Assembly (NCBI RefSeq): GCF_010729895.1
Contig: NZ_AP022612.1
Span: 1,240,001 to 1,304,000, forward strand
Reading direction: 5' to 3'
Length of the DNA stretch: 64,000 nucleotides
Source of the DNA: Mycolicibacterium confluentis
GTDB lineage: Bacteria; Actinomycetota; Actinomycetes; Mycobacteriales; Mycobacteriaceae
The notes beneath the pieces are model-generated. The model searched no databases, was not told the DNA's origin, and saw nothing but the letters and a program-made list of their open reading frames with translations. The position numbers were made by a program, and so were the translations under genes. Every line of letters starts with the position of its first letter. Positions within the stretch are counted from its first letter, which is position 1. Shown here one piece after another: positions 16,011-24,797 of this stretch.

Positions 16011-17130
16011 GATCGAGGCCGACGACCGCGCACTGCGCTTCAGCCGTCGGGAGCGTGCCCTGGCCCAGATGGAGGCCCATGACCTCGACGTGCTGGTGCT
16101 CGGCAGGCAGGCCAACGTCCGCTACATCTGCGGGGCGCCGCAGTTGTGGGTCGTGGGCACCCGGCCGTTCGGTCCGATCTGCACCTTCGTCCGCTCCACC
16201 GGTGAGATCCACCTGAACAGCACGTGGGATGAGGGCATTCCCGAGGAGATTCCGCGCGAGAATCTGTACGGCCTGGCGTGGAACCCGATGACGCTGATCG
16301 GTGTGCTGCAGAACATCAAGGGCGCCGACACCGCGCGACGCGTCGGAACCGACGCGCTGACACCGACGTTCGCCAAGCTTTTGCCGATGGCGTTCCCGCA
16401 GGCCGAACTCGTCGACGGGGAGCAGGCCATGCGGGCGGCCCGTCGGGTCAAGACAGCCGAGGAGATCGACGCGCTGGGTCATGCGCTGCGGGTCGCCGAA
16501 GGGGGTCTGGCCAAGGCCGCCGCCCAGGTGGCTCCGGGTGTCACGGAACAGGCGTTGGCCGCCGCACTGTTGGAAGCCGAGGCCGCCGGTGGAGTGAGCA
16601 CCCCGGCCACCCAGGATGCGGCGTGGGTGACCTCCACCGAGCATCCATGGCGCCGCGTTGAGGGCGACGGCAGGGTGCGCGAGGGCGATCTGGTGGCCCT
16701 GTCCGCGGGCGTGCTCGCCGACGGCTATGTCGGTGAGGTGGCCCGCACGCTCTACGTCGGTGAGCCGACGGACGCCGTGCACTCGCTGTATCGGCGCCGA
16801 GATGACCTGTGGAGCAGGCTGCTCGACGCGTGCCGTCCTGGGACGGCGACCAGTGCGCTGCTTGACGCCTATGAGCAGTCGGGTGAGCCGGTTCCGGCGA
16901 TGCCGGTGGCACACGGTCTCGGTTTGGGCTTCGATCCTCCGGTGGTGTCGCCGAACCTGCGGGCCACGGCCGAGGCCGACATCCTCGAGGAGGGGATGGT
17001 GCTTGCGCTGACCGGATACGTGTGGGAGCAGGGCCTGGGTGCGGTGTTCACCCGCGACGCCGTGGTGATCGGCGCCGACGGGCCGCGGGTGCTGACCGAG
17101 ACACCGTCGATCGCCGCCGCCCTGGGCTGA
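16000..17130 (+). CDS. M24-like protein with degenerate metal site
   Basis: This protein of about 376 aa keeps the two-domain creatinase/aminopeptidase P fold pattern and the histidine in MPVAHGLGLG. The other metal ligands are changed: the first Asp position reads LSAGV, the second GEVART (Asp to Glu), and the glutamates fall at LALTGY and FTRDAV. It is probably not a dinuclear metallopeptidase; it could be a regulatory partner of the intact M24 protein it overlaps, or a creatinase-like enzyme that needs no metal. GTG 16000 with GAGGTG upstream is favoured over ATG 15988. Confidence 0.78.
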   Translation: MGIEIEADDRALRFSRRERALAQMEAHDLDVLVLGRQANVRYICGAPQLWVVGTRPFGPICTFVRSTGEIHLNSTWDEGIPEEIPRENLYGLAWNPMTLIGVLQNIKGADTARRVGTDALTPTFAKLLPMAFPQAELVDGEQAMRAARRVKTAEEIDALGHALRVAEGGLAKAAAQVAPGVTEQALAAALLEAEAAGGVSTPATQDAAWVTSTEHPWRRVEGDGRVREGDLVALSAGVLADGYVGEVARTLYVGEPTDAVHSLYRRRDDLWSRLLDACRPGTATSALLDAYEQSGEPVPAMPVAHGLGLGFDPPVVSPNLRATAEADILEEGMVLALTGYVWEQGLGAVFTRDAVVIGADGPRVLTETPSIAAALG

Positions 17131-17181
17131 CGCCAACCCCCACGACCGCTGAATGAGTCACTGCTGCAAAGGAGTCCGTTA

Positions 17182-18147
17182 ATGGCCGATCGGCCCTCGC
17201 CTGAGGAGATCATCCTCTACGAGAAGGATCCCAAGACCAAGATCGCCACCATCACGTTCCACCGACCGGAGTTCCTGAACGCGCCGACGTCGATGGCCCG
17301 CCTGCGCTATGCCGACGTGCTGCGGGCCGCGAACGCGGACAACGACGTGAAGGTCGTGATCATCCGAGGCGTTGGGGACAACCTGGGCAGCGGTGCCGAT
17401 CTTCCGGAGTTCATGGAGGGCAACGACAATCCGGCGGTGCGCCTGGCCGAACTGAGGCTCGAGGACCCAGACATCGCAGGCGAGGGCGGTGTGAGCTATC
17501 CGCCGAAGGGCACCTTCCGCAACGGCGCCACCATCTCGTCCTGGTACGCCAACTCCCAGGCAGGCAACCGGGCACTGCAGGACTTCAAGAAGATCAGCAT
17601 CGTCGAGGCCAAGGGCTACTGCTACGGCTGGCACTTCTACCAGTGCGCGGACGCCGATCTGGTGATCTCCAGCGACGACGCACTCTTCGGGCACCCGTCG
17701 TTCCGCTACCACGGGTGGGGCCCCCGGATGTGGACCTGGGTGCAGATGATGGGTCTGCGCAAGTTTCAGGAGATGGTGTTCACCGGACGCCCGTTCACGG
17801 CCGCCGAGATGTACGACTGCAACTTCCTGAACAAGGTCGTACCACGCGACGAGCTTGAGGACGAGGTGCAGAAGTATGCGCTGGCGTGCAGCCGTAACCG
17901 CCCGGTGGACACCGTGTTCCAGCAGAAGATGTTCTTCGAGATCTTCAAGCAGCAGCAGGGTGAGTACATGGGCAGCCTGCTGTCGGCGTTCTTCGAGTCG
18001 ATGGGCAACGGGGTGGCCAACGACAGCGACGACGACCTCGACATGTTCGAGTCGATCGACAGCGGACTGTCGGCCGCGGTGAACGACAACGACAGCAAGT
18101 TCCCGCCGGAGTTCCGTCTGAGCAAGAAGAACCGCGCGAAGCCCTGA
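17182..18147 (+). CDS. Enoyl-CoA hydratase/isomerase (crotonase) family protein
   Basis: The 321-aa protein has the crotonase core, with GSGADLPEF around residues 72-80 (first oxyanion-hole segment) and VEAKGYCYGWHFYQCADADL for the second. It is longer than a standard 260-aa crotonase owing to an insert after residue 80 and an extended, acidic C-terminus (NDSDDDLDMFES). CoA-thioester hydration, isomerisation or ring cleavage is likely. AAGGAG precedes the ATG. It is followed after 5 bp by the CoA-transferase, which suggests that the latter supplies its CoA substrate. Confidence 0.85.
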   Translation: MADRPSPEEIILYEKDPKTKIATITFHRPEFLNAPTSMARLRYADVLRAANADNDVKVVIIRGVGDNLGSGADLPEFMEGNDNPAVRLAELRLEDPDIAGEGGVSYPPKGTFRNGATISSWYANSQAGNRALQDFKKISIVEAKGYCYGWHFYQCADADLVISSDDALFGHPSFRYHGWGPRMWTWVQMMGLRKFQEMVFTGRPFTAAEMYDCNFLNKVVPRDELEDEVQKYALACSRNRPVDTVFQQKMFFEIFKQQQGEYMGSLLSAFFESMGNGVANDSDDDLDMFESIDSGLSAAVNDNDSKFPPEFRLSKKNRAKP

Positions 18148-18152
18148 CCGCT

Positions 18153-20564
18153 ATGACCGCACCGCTTGACGGCGTCACTGTCGTCGATCTGTCCTCGGGA
18201 ATCGCCGGGGGATACTGCACCAGGCTGCTCGCCGACGGCGGCGCCCACGTCATCAAAGTGGAGGGGCCCGAGGGGGATCCGCTGCGCACGTGGTCGGCCT
18301 CCGGTGCCCACGTGGATGCCGTCGCCGGCGGCCCGCTGTTCAGCTTTCTGGCCGGCGGCAAGCACAGCGTCGTGGTCGACCCGGCCGCCGCGGACGACCT
18401 CGCTTTCGTGGATGGTCTGCTTGCCGGCGCCGATGCGGTGATCTGGTCGCCGGGTTCGGCGCTGACCGGGTTGGCCGCACTGGATCCGCGTCAGCTGCAC
18501 ACCCGGCATCCGCACCTGGTGGTCACGGCCATCACACCGTTCGGCCTCGGCGGGCCGTGGAGTGACCGCGCCGCAACCGAATTCACGCTGCAGGCGTGGT
18601 CGGGGGGAGTGCTGGGAATCGGCCGGGGCGAGCAGCACCGCGCCCCCGCACACGTCGGGGGACAGGTCGGCGACTGGGTCGCGGGTGCGTACTCCGCCGC
18701 GTTCACCCTTGCTGCGCGCGCCGGCGGTGGAGGTCAACTGGTTGACCTGTCGATGCTCGAGGCGCAGATCCTGGGCCTGACCTACTATCCCGTCTCCTAC
18801 TTCGAGATGCTGGGCAGGCCATGGCGGACCGAGCGCAAGCCCACCGTGCCCGGGGTGGCGCAGGCCGCGGATGGACTGGTCGCCTTGGGGTGCGGCACCG
18901 CGCAACAGTGGTGGGATCTGTGCTCGATGTCGGGCCATCAGGAGTGGATCGACGAGGCCACCACACTGACCATCACCGAGCAGGCCAACCTGCACGCGGA
19001 CGAACTCTTCGAGTGGCTGCGCGGCGAGTCGGTCGATGATGTGCGCGATCTCGCGTCGGCATTCCGCATCCCCAACGCGCCGGTGGGCAACGGCGCGAAC
19101 GTCGCCTCGATGGACCACTTCCAGGAACGCGGCAGCTTCACCCGCAATCCACGCGACGGATTCCTGCAGCCCACGCATCCCTACCGCCTGCACGGAGTGG
19201 AACTGCGGGCGCCTGCGGCCGCCCCCAGGCTCGGCGAGCACACCGCGATCCACCGCGCCGCCTCCTCGCAGTCTCCGGCGGGTGACGTTGCCCCGAACCC
19301 GCTGCCGTTCGCGGGTCTTCGGGTCCTCGACATGACCACGTTCTGGGCCGGCCCGTCCTGCACGCACATCCTGGCCATGCTCGGCGCCGAGGTCATCCAC
19401 CTGGAGTCGACTCCGAGGCCGGACGGGACCCGCCTGATCGCCGGGATCCCGGTCAGCGAACCGCAGTGGTGGGAACAGTCGCCCATCTTCTCGGGGCTCA
19501 ACACCGACAAAAAGAGCCTGACTCTCGACTTCCAGACCGAGGCGGGCCGTGAACTGCTCAACCGGTTGATCCCGACGTGCGATGTGATCGTGGAGAACTT
19601 CACGCCTCGGGTCATCGACCAACTCGGGTTGAGCTTCGAGCACGCCCGGCAACTGCGCGACGACATCGTCATGGTGCGGATGCCCGGCTTCGGCCTCGAC
19701 GGGCCATGGCGGGACAACCCCGCGTTCGCCTACATCATCGAGGACGCCGCGGGACTGAGTTGGCTGACCGGTTACCCCGACCGCACACCGTATGAGCCGT
19801 ACTCGGTCGGTGATCCGAATGCGGGGATCCACGCGCTGACCGCGCTGCTGCTGGCGCTCGAGCATCGGCGCCGCACGGGGGAGGGTGTGCTGGTCGAGGC
19901 CGCGATGGTCGACGCCGCGCTGAACATCGCCGCCGAACAGGTCATCGAATACAGCGCGCACGGCGCACTGCTGCAGCGCGCGGGCAACCGCGGGCCCGCC
20001 GCGGCGCCGCAGAACATCTACCAGGCCCGCGGCATCGACGAGTTCGGCCGGGACGACACCTGGGTCGCCGTCGCGGTGGCCACCGACGAACAGTGGGTGG
20101 CACTGCGCGAGGCCCTCGGCTCACCGGACTGGGCCATGGACACCCAACTGGAGACCGCTGCCGGTCGCCGCGCGCACCAGGACCTGCTCGATGAGCACCT
20201 GGCGGCGTGGTGTCGAACCAGGAGTGCCGACGAGATCGTCGAGACGCTGTGGCCCGCAGGGGTTCCCGTCGCCAAGGTGCTTCAGCCGCACCGGCAGACC
20301 GAGATTCCGCAGTTGGCCCACCGCGGCTTCTTCGAAGAGGTCGAACACCCGGTGAACCCCACGGCCCCGCACAGCACGATGCCGGTTCGACTGTCGACCG
20401 GGCCCGGTCGGGTGCATCGCATGCCCGCGCCCCTGCTCGGAGAGCACAACCGTGAGATCCTGCGCGAACTCGGACTCACCGACTCCGAGATCGCCGAACT
20501 GAAGGCCGACGGCGTGATCGGCACCGAACCCGCGATGGGCGGGCGTCGGAAAGCGGCACGCTGA
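18153..20564 (+). CDS. Tandem two-domain CaiB/BaiF (class III) CoA-transferase
   Basis: At 803 aa this is about twice the usual length. Residues 1-370 form one CaiB-like unit (LDGVTVVDLSSGIAGGYCTRLLADGGAHVIKVE) and residues 385-790 a second (FAGLRVLDMTTFWAGPSCTHILAMLGAEVIHLE). Both units carry the GD motif that holds the catalytic aspartate (VGDWVAG in the first, VGDPNAG in the second). Class III enzymes work as interlocked dimers, so the fusion may act as an internal heterodimer. It moves CoA between carboxylic acids and probably activates the pathway acid. It is the last gene of the 13570 operon. Confidence 0.92.
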   Translation: MTAPLDGVTVVDLSSGIAGGYCTRLLADGGAHVIKVEGPEGDPLRTWSASGAHVDAVAGGPLFSFLAGGKHSVVVDPAAADDLAFVDGLLAGADAVIWSPGSALTGLAALDPRQLHTRHPHLVVTAITPFGLGGPWSDRAATEFTLQAWSGGVLGIGRGEQHRAPAHVGGQVGDWVAGAYSAAFTLAARAGGGGQLVDLSMLEAQILGLTYYPVSYFEMLGRPWRTERKPTVPGVAQAADGLVALGCGTAQQWWDLCSMSGHQEWIDEATTLTITEQANLHADELFEWLRGESVDDVRDLASAFRIPNAPVGNGANVASMDHFQERGSFTRNPRDGFLQPTHPYRLHGVELRAPAAAPRLGEHTAIHRAASSQSPAGDVAPNPLPFAGLRVLDMTTFWAGPSCTHILAMLGAEVIHLESTPRPDGTRLIAGIPVSEPQWWEQSPIFSGLNTDKKSLTLDFQTEAGRELLNRLIPTCDVIVENFTPRVIDQLGLSFEHARQLRDDIVMVRMPGFGLDGPWRDNPAFAYIIEDAAGLSWLTGYPDRTPYEPYSVGDPNAGIHALTALLLALEHRRRTGEGVLVEAAMVDAALNIAAEQVIEYSAHGALLQRAGNRGPAAAPQNIYQARGIDEFGRDDTWVAVAVATDEQWVALREALGSPDWAMDTQLETAAGRRAHQDLLDEHLAAWCRTRSADEIVETLWPAGVPVAKVLQPHRQTEIPQLAHRGFFEEVEHPVNPTAPHSTMPVRLSTGPGRVHRMPAPLLGEHNREILRELGLTDSEIAELKADGVIGTEPAMGGRRKAAR

Positions 20565-20565
20565 G

Positions 20566-21369
20566 TCAGTGCCGCCAGCCCTCGGCGGCCTGCGTGTCGA
20601 ACGTCGAGTCGATGCGCTCAAACCTGCGCCGGACGGACTGGCGCGCCGCCTCATGGGGCAGCACATACAGGCGGTCGGCGAGCACGGCCTCCGCGGTCAG
20701 TCGAGCGACCTCGGCGACGTCGAGCACACCGTCGCCCTCGATCAGCTGATCGGGCGCGTCATACCCGCGGGCCCGCGCTGAGGTCGAAAACAGGTTGGTG
20801 CCGACCATCATCGGGCACAGCACCGAAACCCCGAGACCGGAGTCCCTGACCTCGCGGGACAACACCTCGGCCAGCGCGACCACGCCGTACTTGGCGACAC
20901 AGTAGGCGCCGAGGCCGACGTTGGGCACGAGGCCGGCGAAGGACGCCGTGAAGAGCAGGTGGCCACCCTCGCGTTGTTCGATGAGCCGCGGCAGGAACGC
21001 CTCGACGCCGTGGATGGGCCCCCACAGATCGACGTCGAGCACGAAGTGCCAGTCGTCGTGCGTCATGGCTGCCAGCGGACCGTCGATCGCCACCCCGGCG
21101 TTGCTGAAGACGACATGCACCGACCCGAGGAGTCCGAAGGCCTCGTCGGCCAGATGATTGACCGCCTCGACGTCGCGCACATCGCACGGCACGCCGTACA
21201 CCTCGTGCCCGTCGGCGGTCAGGGCGGTCACGGCCTGTTCGAGCGTGGTCGCCTCCCGGTCGGCGAGCACCAGTCTGGCCCCCCGATTGGCGAACTCACG
21301 CGCGCAGGCGTAACCGATGCCGCTCGCGCCGCCGGTGATCACCACGCCGCGTCCCGCGAAGCTGTCCAT
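20566..21369 (-). CDS. Short-chain dehydrogenase/reductase
   Basis: This SDR of 267 aa has TGGASGIG at residues 12-19, SNAG (in place of NNAG) near 90, and YCVAK as the Tyr/Lys pair. LADREATT after strand 2 carries the Asp that favours NAD(H). Its C-terminal tail is longer than in FabG-type enzymes. It follows the APH-like gene on the minus strand after 19 bp and converges on the CoA-transferase. The substrate is unknown. Confidence 0.88.
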   Translation of the reverse strand: MDSFAGRGVVITGGASGIGYACAREFANRGARLVLADREATTLEQAVTALTADGHEVYGVPCDVRDVEAVNHLADEAFGLLGSVHVVFSNAGVAIDGPLAAMTHDDWHFVLDVDLWGPIHGVEAFLPRLIEQREGGHLLFTASFAGLVPNVGLGAYCVAKYGVVALAEVLSREVRDSGLGVSVLCPMMVGTNLFSTSARARGYDAPDQLIEGDGVLDVAEVARLTAEAVLADRLYVLPHEAARQSVRRRFERIDSTFDTQAAEGWRH

Positions 21370-21388
21370 CGCCCGACTCTAGGGCGGC

Positions 21389-22660
21389 TCAGCCGATCAG
21401 TTCACCGAAATCACTGACCTGCCACAGGTGCAGGAAGTTGGTCAGCATCAGCAGTTGGGTGCGGGCCACCTCGTTGTCGCTGATCCGTGGATCGTGGCGG
21501 GTGCACCGGCCGTCCAGGTCAGGGGCGACGGTTTCGATGTAGCCGGGCGCATCCAGCAGCCAGGTGACGCCCATCGTCACGGCGTACCGGAGGAGCATGC
21601 GTTGCAGCGCGCTCGGATCGAGAGAGGGGCCGCCGGCGGCCTCGAACTCGGCGCTGAAGTGCGCCAGCAGCCTCGGCAGCTGCAACTCCCATAGGTGCGG
21701 TTCGGCGCTGCAGAGCGCGCCCCACAGCGCCATCGTGACGTTCATCTCGCTGACGCAGCCCCAGTCGAGCAGCCCGCAGCGCAGTCGCCCGCGCGGGTCA
21801 CGCCAGAACCACGCGTTGTCCACGTTGGCGTTCCAATGGCACAGCGCGACCGCGTCGGTGTCCGACGTCAACTGCGCCATCACGTTGTCCTGGGCCGCGG
21901 CGACAGCATTGACCTCGGACAGCATGCGGCGGATGAACTCCGGCGAACGCAGCCGTTCCGGCACCAGTCCGGGGTACCGCTCGCCGAACCGCGCAAGGCG
22001 TTCGACGCTGTCACTCCGCTGGGCGTCGGTGCGTACCGGCGGCGTCCCCACCCCCACGCGCGCGGGGTCGTAGGAGAAGCCTTCGGAGAACCCCGGTGCC
22101 AACCGCCCCGAACGGTGCGCCCCTGCAAGCCGCGCCACGCTCGACAGCAGCGCTTCGTAGTGACCGAGCGGGTCGGGCATCTGGTAGTCCAGGCACTTGG
22201 CGTGGTGTGGCTCCACCGGCGGGGTGCCGAACGGAATCCGTTCGGTGATCAGGATTCCCGTGCCCGATGCGCGGTGATAGTCGGCGAACACGGTCTTCGG
22301 GACGGTGATCGGCAGGCCGGCGCGGGCCAGGATCGCGAAGCGCACCTCGAGGTCCATCTGGGTGCGGCCGCGGTCCCGGCGGGGATTGTCGAAGTCGCGG
22401 GAGAACTTGACGAACAGGTCCTCGGGCAACTCGGGGGAGTGGTGGCGGTAGCGCGCGCGCATCCGCAGCTTGCGGCCGGTGCTGCCGCCCACGCATTCGG
22501 CCACGTCCGTGACGTCGGTGACGTGATTGTCCGGCTCCAGTGCGCCGAAGCGATGAAAAGCGTTGTCCAGGAACGACACGAAGTCGGACTGCAGGGCCGC
22601 TGCGTCCGCGGGCATCCTGCACCCGAACGTGTCGCCGACAACCCAGCGATCGTTCTCCAT
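21389..22660 (-). CDS. Phosphotransferase-fold protein (APH-like) with altered catalytic loop
   Basis: The 423-aa protein looks like an APH/choline-kinase-type fold: glycine-rich GGSTGRKLRM, LFVKFSR for the lysine strand, and LLDWGC for the metal site. The catalytic loop reads CHWNANVDNAWFW, so the usual HxD aspartate is Asn at the canonical position. It may be a subfamily with its own chemistry or an inactive kinase. It belongs to the minus-strand group with the SDR downstream. An AGGTCAG 7-bp repeat lies directly before its ATG. It is distinct from the intact kinase at 12115-13146. Confidence 0.75.
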   Translation of the reverse strand: MENDRWVVGDTFGCRMPADAAALQSDFVSFLDNAFHRFGALEPDNHVTDVTDVAECVGGSTGRKLRMRARYRHHSPELPEDLFVKFSRDFDNPRRDRGRTQMDLEVRFAILARAGLPITVPKTVFADYHRASGTGILITERIPFGTPPVEPHHAKCLDYQMPDPLGHYEALLSSVARLAGAHRSGRLAPGFSEGFSYDPARVGVGTPPVRTDAQRSDSVERLARFGERYPGLVPERLRSPEFIRRMLSEVNAVAAAQDNVMAQLTSDTDAVALCHWNANVDNAWFWRDPRGRLRCGLLDWGCVSEMNVTMALWGALCSAEPHLWELQLPRLLAHFSAEFEAAGGPSLDPSALQRMLLRYAVTMGVTWLLDAPGYIETVAPDLDGRCTRHDPRISDNEVARTQLLMLTNFLHLWQVSDFGELIG

Positions 22661-22687
22661 AGGTCAGAGGTCAGAGGTCAGAGGTCA
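22661..22687. repeat. 7-bp tandem repeat, AGGTCAG x 3.9
   Basis: Three full copies and one 6-bp partial copy of AGGTCAG run directly up to the base after the ATG of the APH-like gene on the minus strand, replacing the normal ribosome-site region. Slippage could vary copy number. Confidence 0.85.
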
Positions 22688-22733
22688 ACGAGCCGGGAGC
22701 CCTCCCGTACCCCCGGCTCGCTCTCCCGACCCT

Positions 22734-23579
22734 CTACTTCAGGCAGCTGCCCGCGTCGACGGGAAGCGTCACACCGGTGACGTAGCGGGCCTCGTCGGAG
22801 GCCAGGAACAGCACCGCGTTGCTGATGTCGCGGGCCTCGACCCACGGGATCGGCAGAGTGTGGAACATCTGGCAGATGGGCGCCATGTCGTCCGGGCCCG
22901 GGTTCTCCAGGTCGGGCCGGAACATCTTGAAGGTGCCCTCGTTGTGCAGCATCGGCGTCGCGACGTGGGTCGGGTGCACGGAGTTGACCCGAATCATGTG
23001 GTGTCCCAACTCAACCGCGAAGGTCCGCATCAGGCCGACGACACCGTGCTTGGCGGCGATGTAATTGCCGCAGTGCGGGTAGGCCTTCAGGCCGCCGACC
23101 GAGCTGGTCAGGATGATCGACCCGCCCTTGCCGCCGGCGATGATGTGGGGCACCGCGGCCTTGACCGACTTCCACACTCCGGAGAGGTTGATGTCGATCA
23201 TCTCGTCCCAGTCCTGATCGCTGGTCTCGTGCAGCACGTCGCCGCCATTGCCGATGCCCGCGTTGGCGACGATGATGTCGAGCCCGCCAAGCTGTTCCAC
23301 GCCGCTGTCGACGGCGGCCTTGACCGCGTCGAAGTCACGCACGTCGACCTCGGTCGTCACGATACGGCGGTTCAAACCCTTGACCAGGTCGGCGGTTTCG
23401 GCCAGATCCTGCGGGGTGGACGCGGGGATCGCCGTCTCCACACCCGGGCGGATCGGCTTACAGATGTCGACCGCGATGATGTCGGCGCCCTCTTCGGCCA
23501 AACGCACGGCATGGCTGCGGCCCTGGCCACGGGCGGCGCCCGTGACGAAGGCGATCTTGCCTTCGAGTCGTCCTGTCAT
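22734..23579 (-). CDS. Mycofactocin-coupled SDR family oxidoreductase
   Basis: The 281-aa SDR has TGAARGQGRSHAVRLAEEGADIIAVDIC at its start, the signature of the mycofactocin-dependent carveol-dehydrogenase-like group, and an insertion after strand 2 (residues about 40-70) that shields the bound NAD. Catalytic Ser and YIAAKHG follow. Such enzymes keep their NAD(H) and pass electrons to the redox peptide mycofactocin. Alcohol oxidation is expected. It follows two P450 genes on the same strand with short gaps, so a hydroxylation-then-oxidation sequence is likely. Mycofactocin biosynthesis genes are not in this window. Confidence 0.9.
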   Translation of the reverse strand: MTGRLEGKIAFVTGAARGQGRSHAVRLAEEGADIIAVDICKPIRPGVETAIPASTPQDLAETADLVKGLNRRIVTTEVDVRDFDAVKAAVDSGVEQLGGLDIIVANAGIGNGGDVLHETSDQDWDEMIDINLSGVWKSVKAAVPHIIAGGKGGSIILTSSVGGLKAYPHCGNYIAAKHGVVGLMRTFAVELGHHMIRVNSVHPTHVATPMLHNEGTFKMFRPDLENPGPDDMAPICQMFHTLPIPWVEARDISNAVLFLASDEARYVTGVTLPVDAGSCLK

Positions 23580-23597
23580 TGTTTCCTCTTCCGGTGG

Positions 23598-24776
23598 TCA
23601 GGGGATGCGGGTGGGCATGGACGCCCATCCGCGGACGGCGGTGGTGTGGGACATTTGGGCGCTCTCGTAATCGACTTCCCACTCCGGGAAGCGCTTGAGG
23701 ATCTCCTCGAGCGCGATCCTGCCCTCGAGTCGAGCCAGTGCGTTGCCCATGCAGAAGTGAGTTCCCGCGCCGAAAGTGATGTGCTGGCGGGCTTCCCGAC
23801 GGATGTCGAAGACGTCGCCGTCGGGCGGGAACCGACGCGGGTCCCGGTTGGCGGCGGCCATCAGCAGCAGGACCGCATTGCCCGCGGGCAGCGTCTGGCC
23901 GTGATACTCGACGTCCTTGGTGACGTAACGCGCGACCTGCAGCGCTGGCGGTTCGAAGCGCAGGATCTCCTCGACGGCCGCGGGGATGAGGTCGGGATTG
24001 GCGACCAGATCGGCGCGCTGCTCGGGATGTTCGGCCAGGATCTTGCCGGCCCATCCGATGAGCCGGGTCGTGGTCTCGGCACCCGCCGTGGCGATGACGG
24101 TCAGGTAGAGCAGCAGTTCCTCGCGCCGAAGCGTGCGAACGGTACCCGTCTCGTCCTCGAACTCGGCATTGAGCAGGTCGGTCATGATGTCGTCCGACGG
24201 GTGCTCGGCGCGCCAGTCGAGGAACTCGGCGAAGACCTCACCTGTGGCCAGGGCGTCGACCTTCTCCTTCTGCAGGGTGGCTTCACCATGGTCGGTGATG
24301 TGCCGCTGTTCGGCCTCGGGGATGCCGAGCAGCATTCCGATGACCCGCATCGGCATCTGCTCGCCGAGATCGTTGACGAAGTCGAATCTGCCTGTCCCGA
24401 CCACCGGATCCAGGCAGGCCGCGGTGAACTCGCGGATCTTGGGTTCCAGGTCCAGCACCTTGCGCGGGGTGAACATCCGCGACAGCAGGTTCCGGTGGAT
24501 GTTGTGGACCGGCGGGTCCTCGAAGATCAGCGTGCCCGGCGGGATGTCCATGCCCGACTTGATGATCTCCAGCAGTGCGCCCTTGCCCGAGATGAACGTC
24601 TCGTGGTCGATGAGGGCCTTGTTGACGTCATCGAACCGGCTCAGTGCGTAGAAGTCGTGCTGCGCGTTGTAGTACAGCGGCGCCTCTTCGCGGATCCTGG
24701 CGAACATCGGATACGGATCCTTGTTCAGTTCCAGGTCGTAGGGGTCGTAGTAGACCTCAGCGGCGGTGGTGGTCAC
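23598..24776 (-). CDS. Cytochrome P450
   Basis: This 392-aa P450 has the I-helix AGAETTT, the ExxR motif in EEILRFE and the heme loop FGAGTHFCMGN with axial Cys342. The I-helix keeps the acid-alcohol pair needed for oxygen activation. It starts at GTG 24776, 21 bp after the other P450 stop, and the mycofactocin SDR follows after 18 bp, so all three form one operon. Hydroxylation of a hydrophobic acid or terpenoid-like compound is plausible; the family number cannot be given without alignment. Confidence 0.92.
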   Translation of the reverse strand: MTTTAAEVYYDPYDLELNKDPYPMFARIREEAPLYYNAQHDFYALSRFDDVNKALIDHETFISGKGALLEIIKSGMDIPPGTLIFEDPPVHNIHRNLLSRMFTPRKVLDLEPKIREFTAACLDPVVGTGRFDFVNDLGEQMPMRVIGMLLGIPEAEQRHITDHGEATLQKEKVDALATGEVFAEFLDWRAEHPSDDIMTDLLNAEFEDETGTVRTLRREELLLYLTVIATAGAETTTRLIGWAGKILAEHPEQRADLVANPDLIPAAVEEILRFEPPALQVARYVTKDVEYHGQTLPAGNAVLLLMAAANRDPRRFPPDGDVFDIRREARQHITFGAGTHFCMGNALARLEGRIALEEILKRFPEWEVDYESAQMSHTTAVRGWASMPTRIP

Positions 24777-24797
24777 TGGCTGCTTTCTGTAGGGATC

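Noticed and set aside
17766..19961. 731-codon open frame on the minus strand
   Set aside because: It is antisense to the crotonase and the CoA-transferase and shows no recognisable domain.
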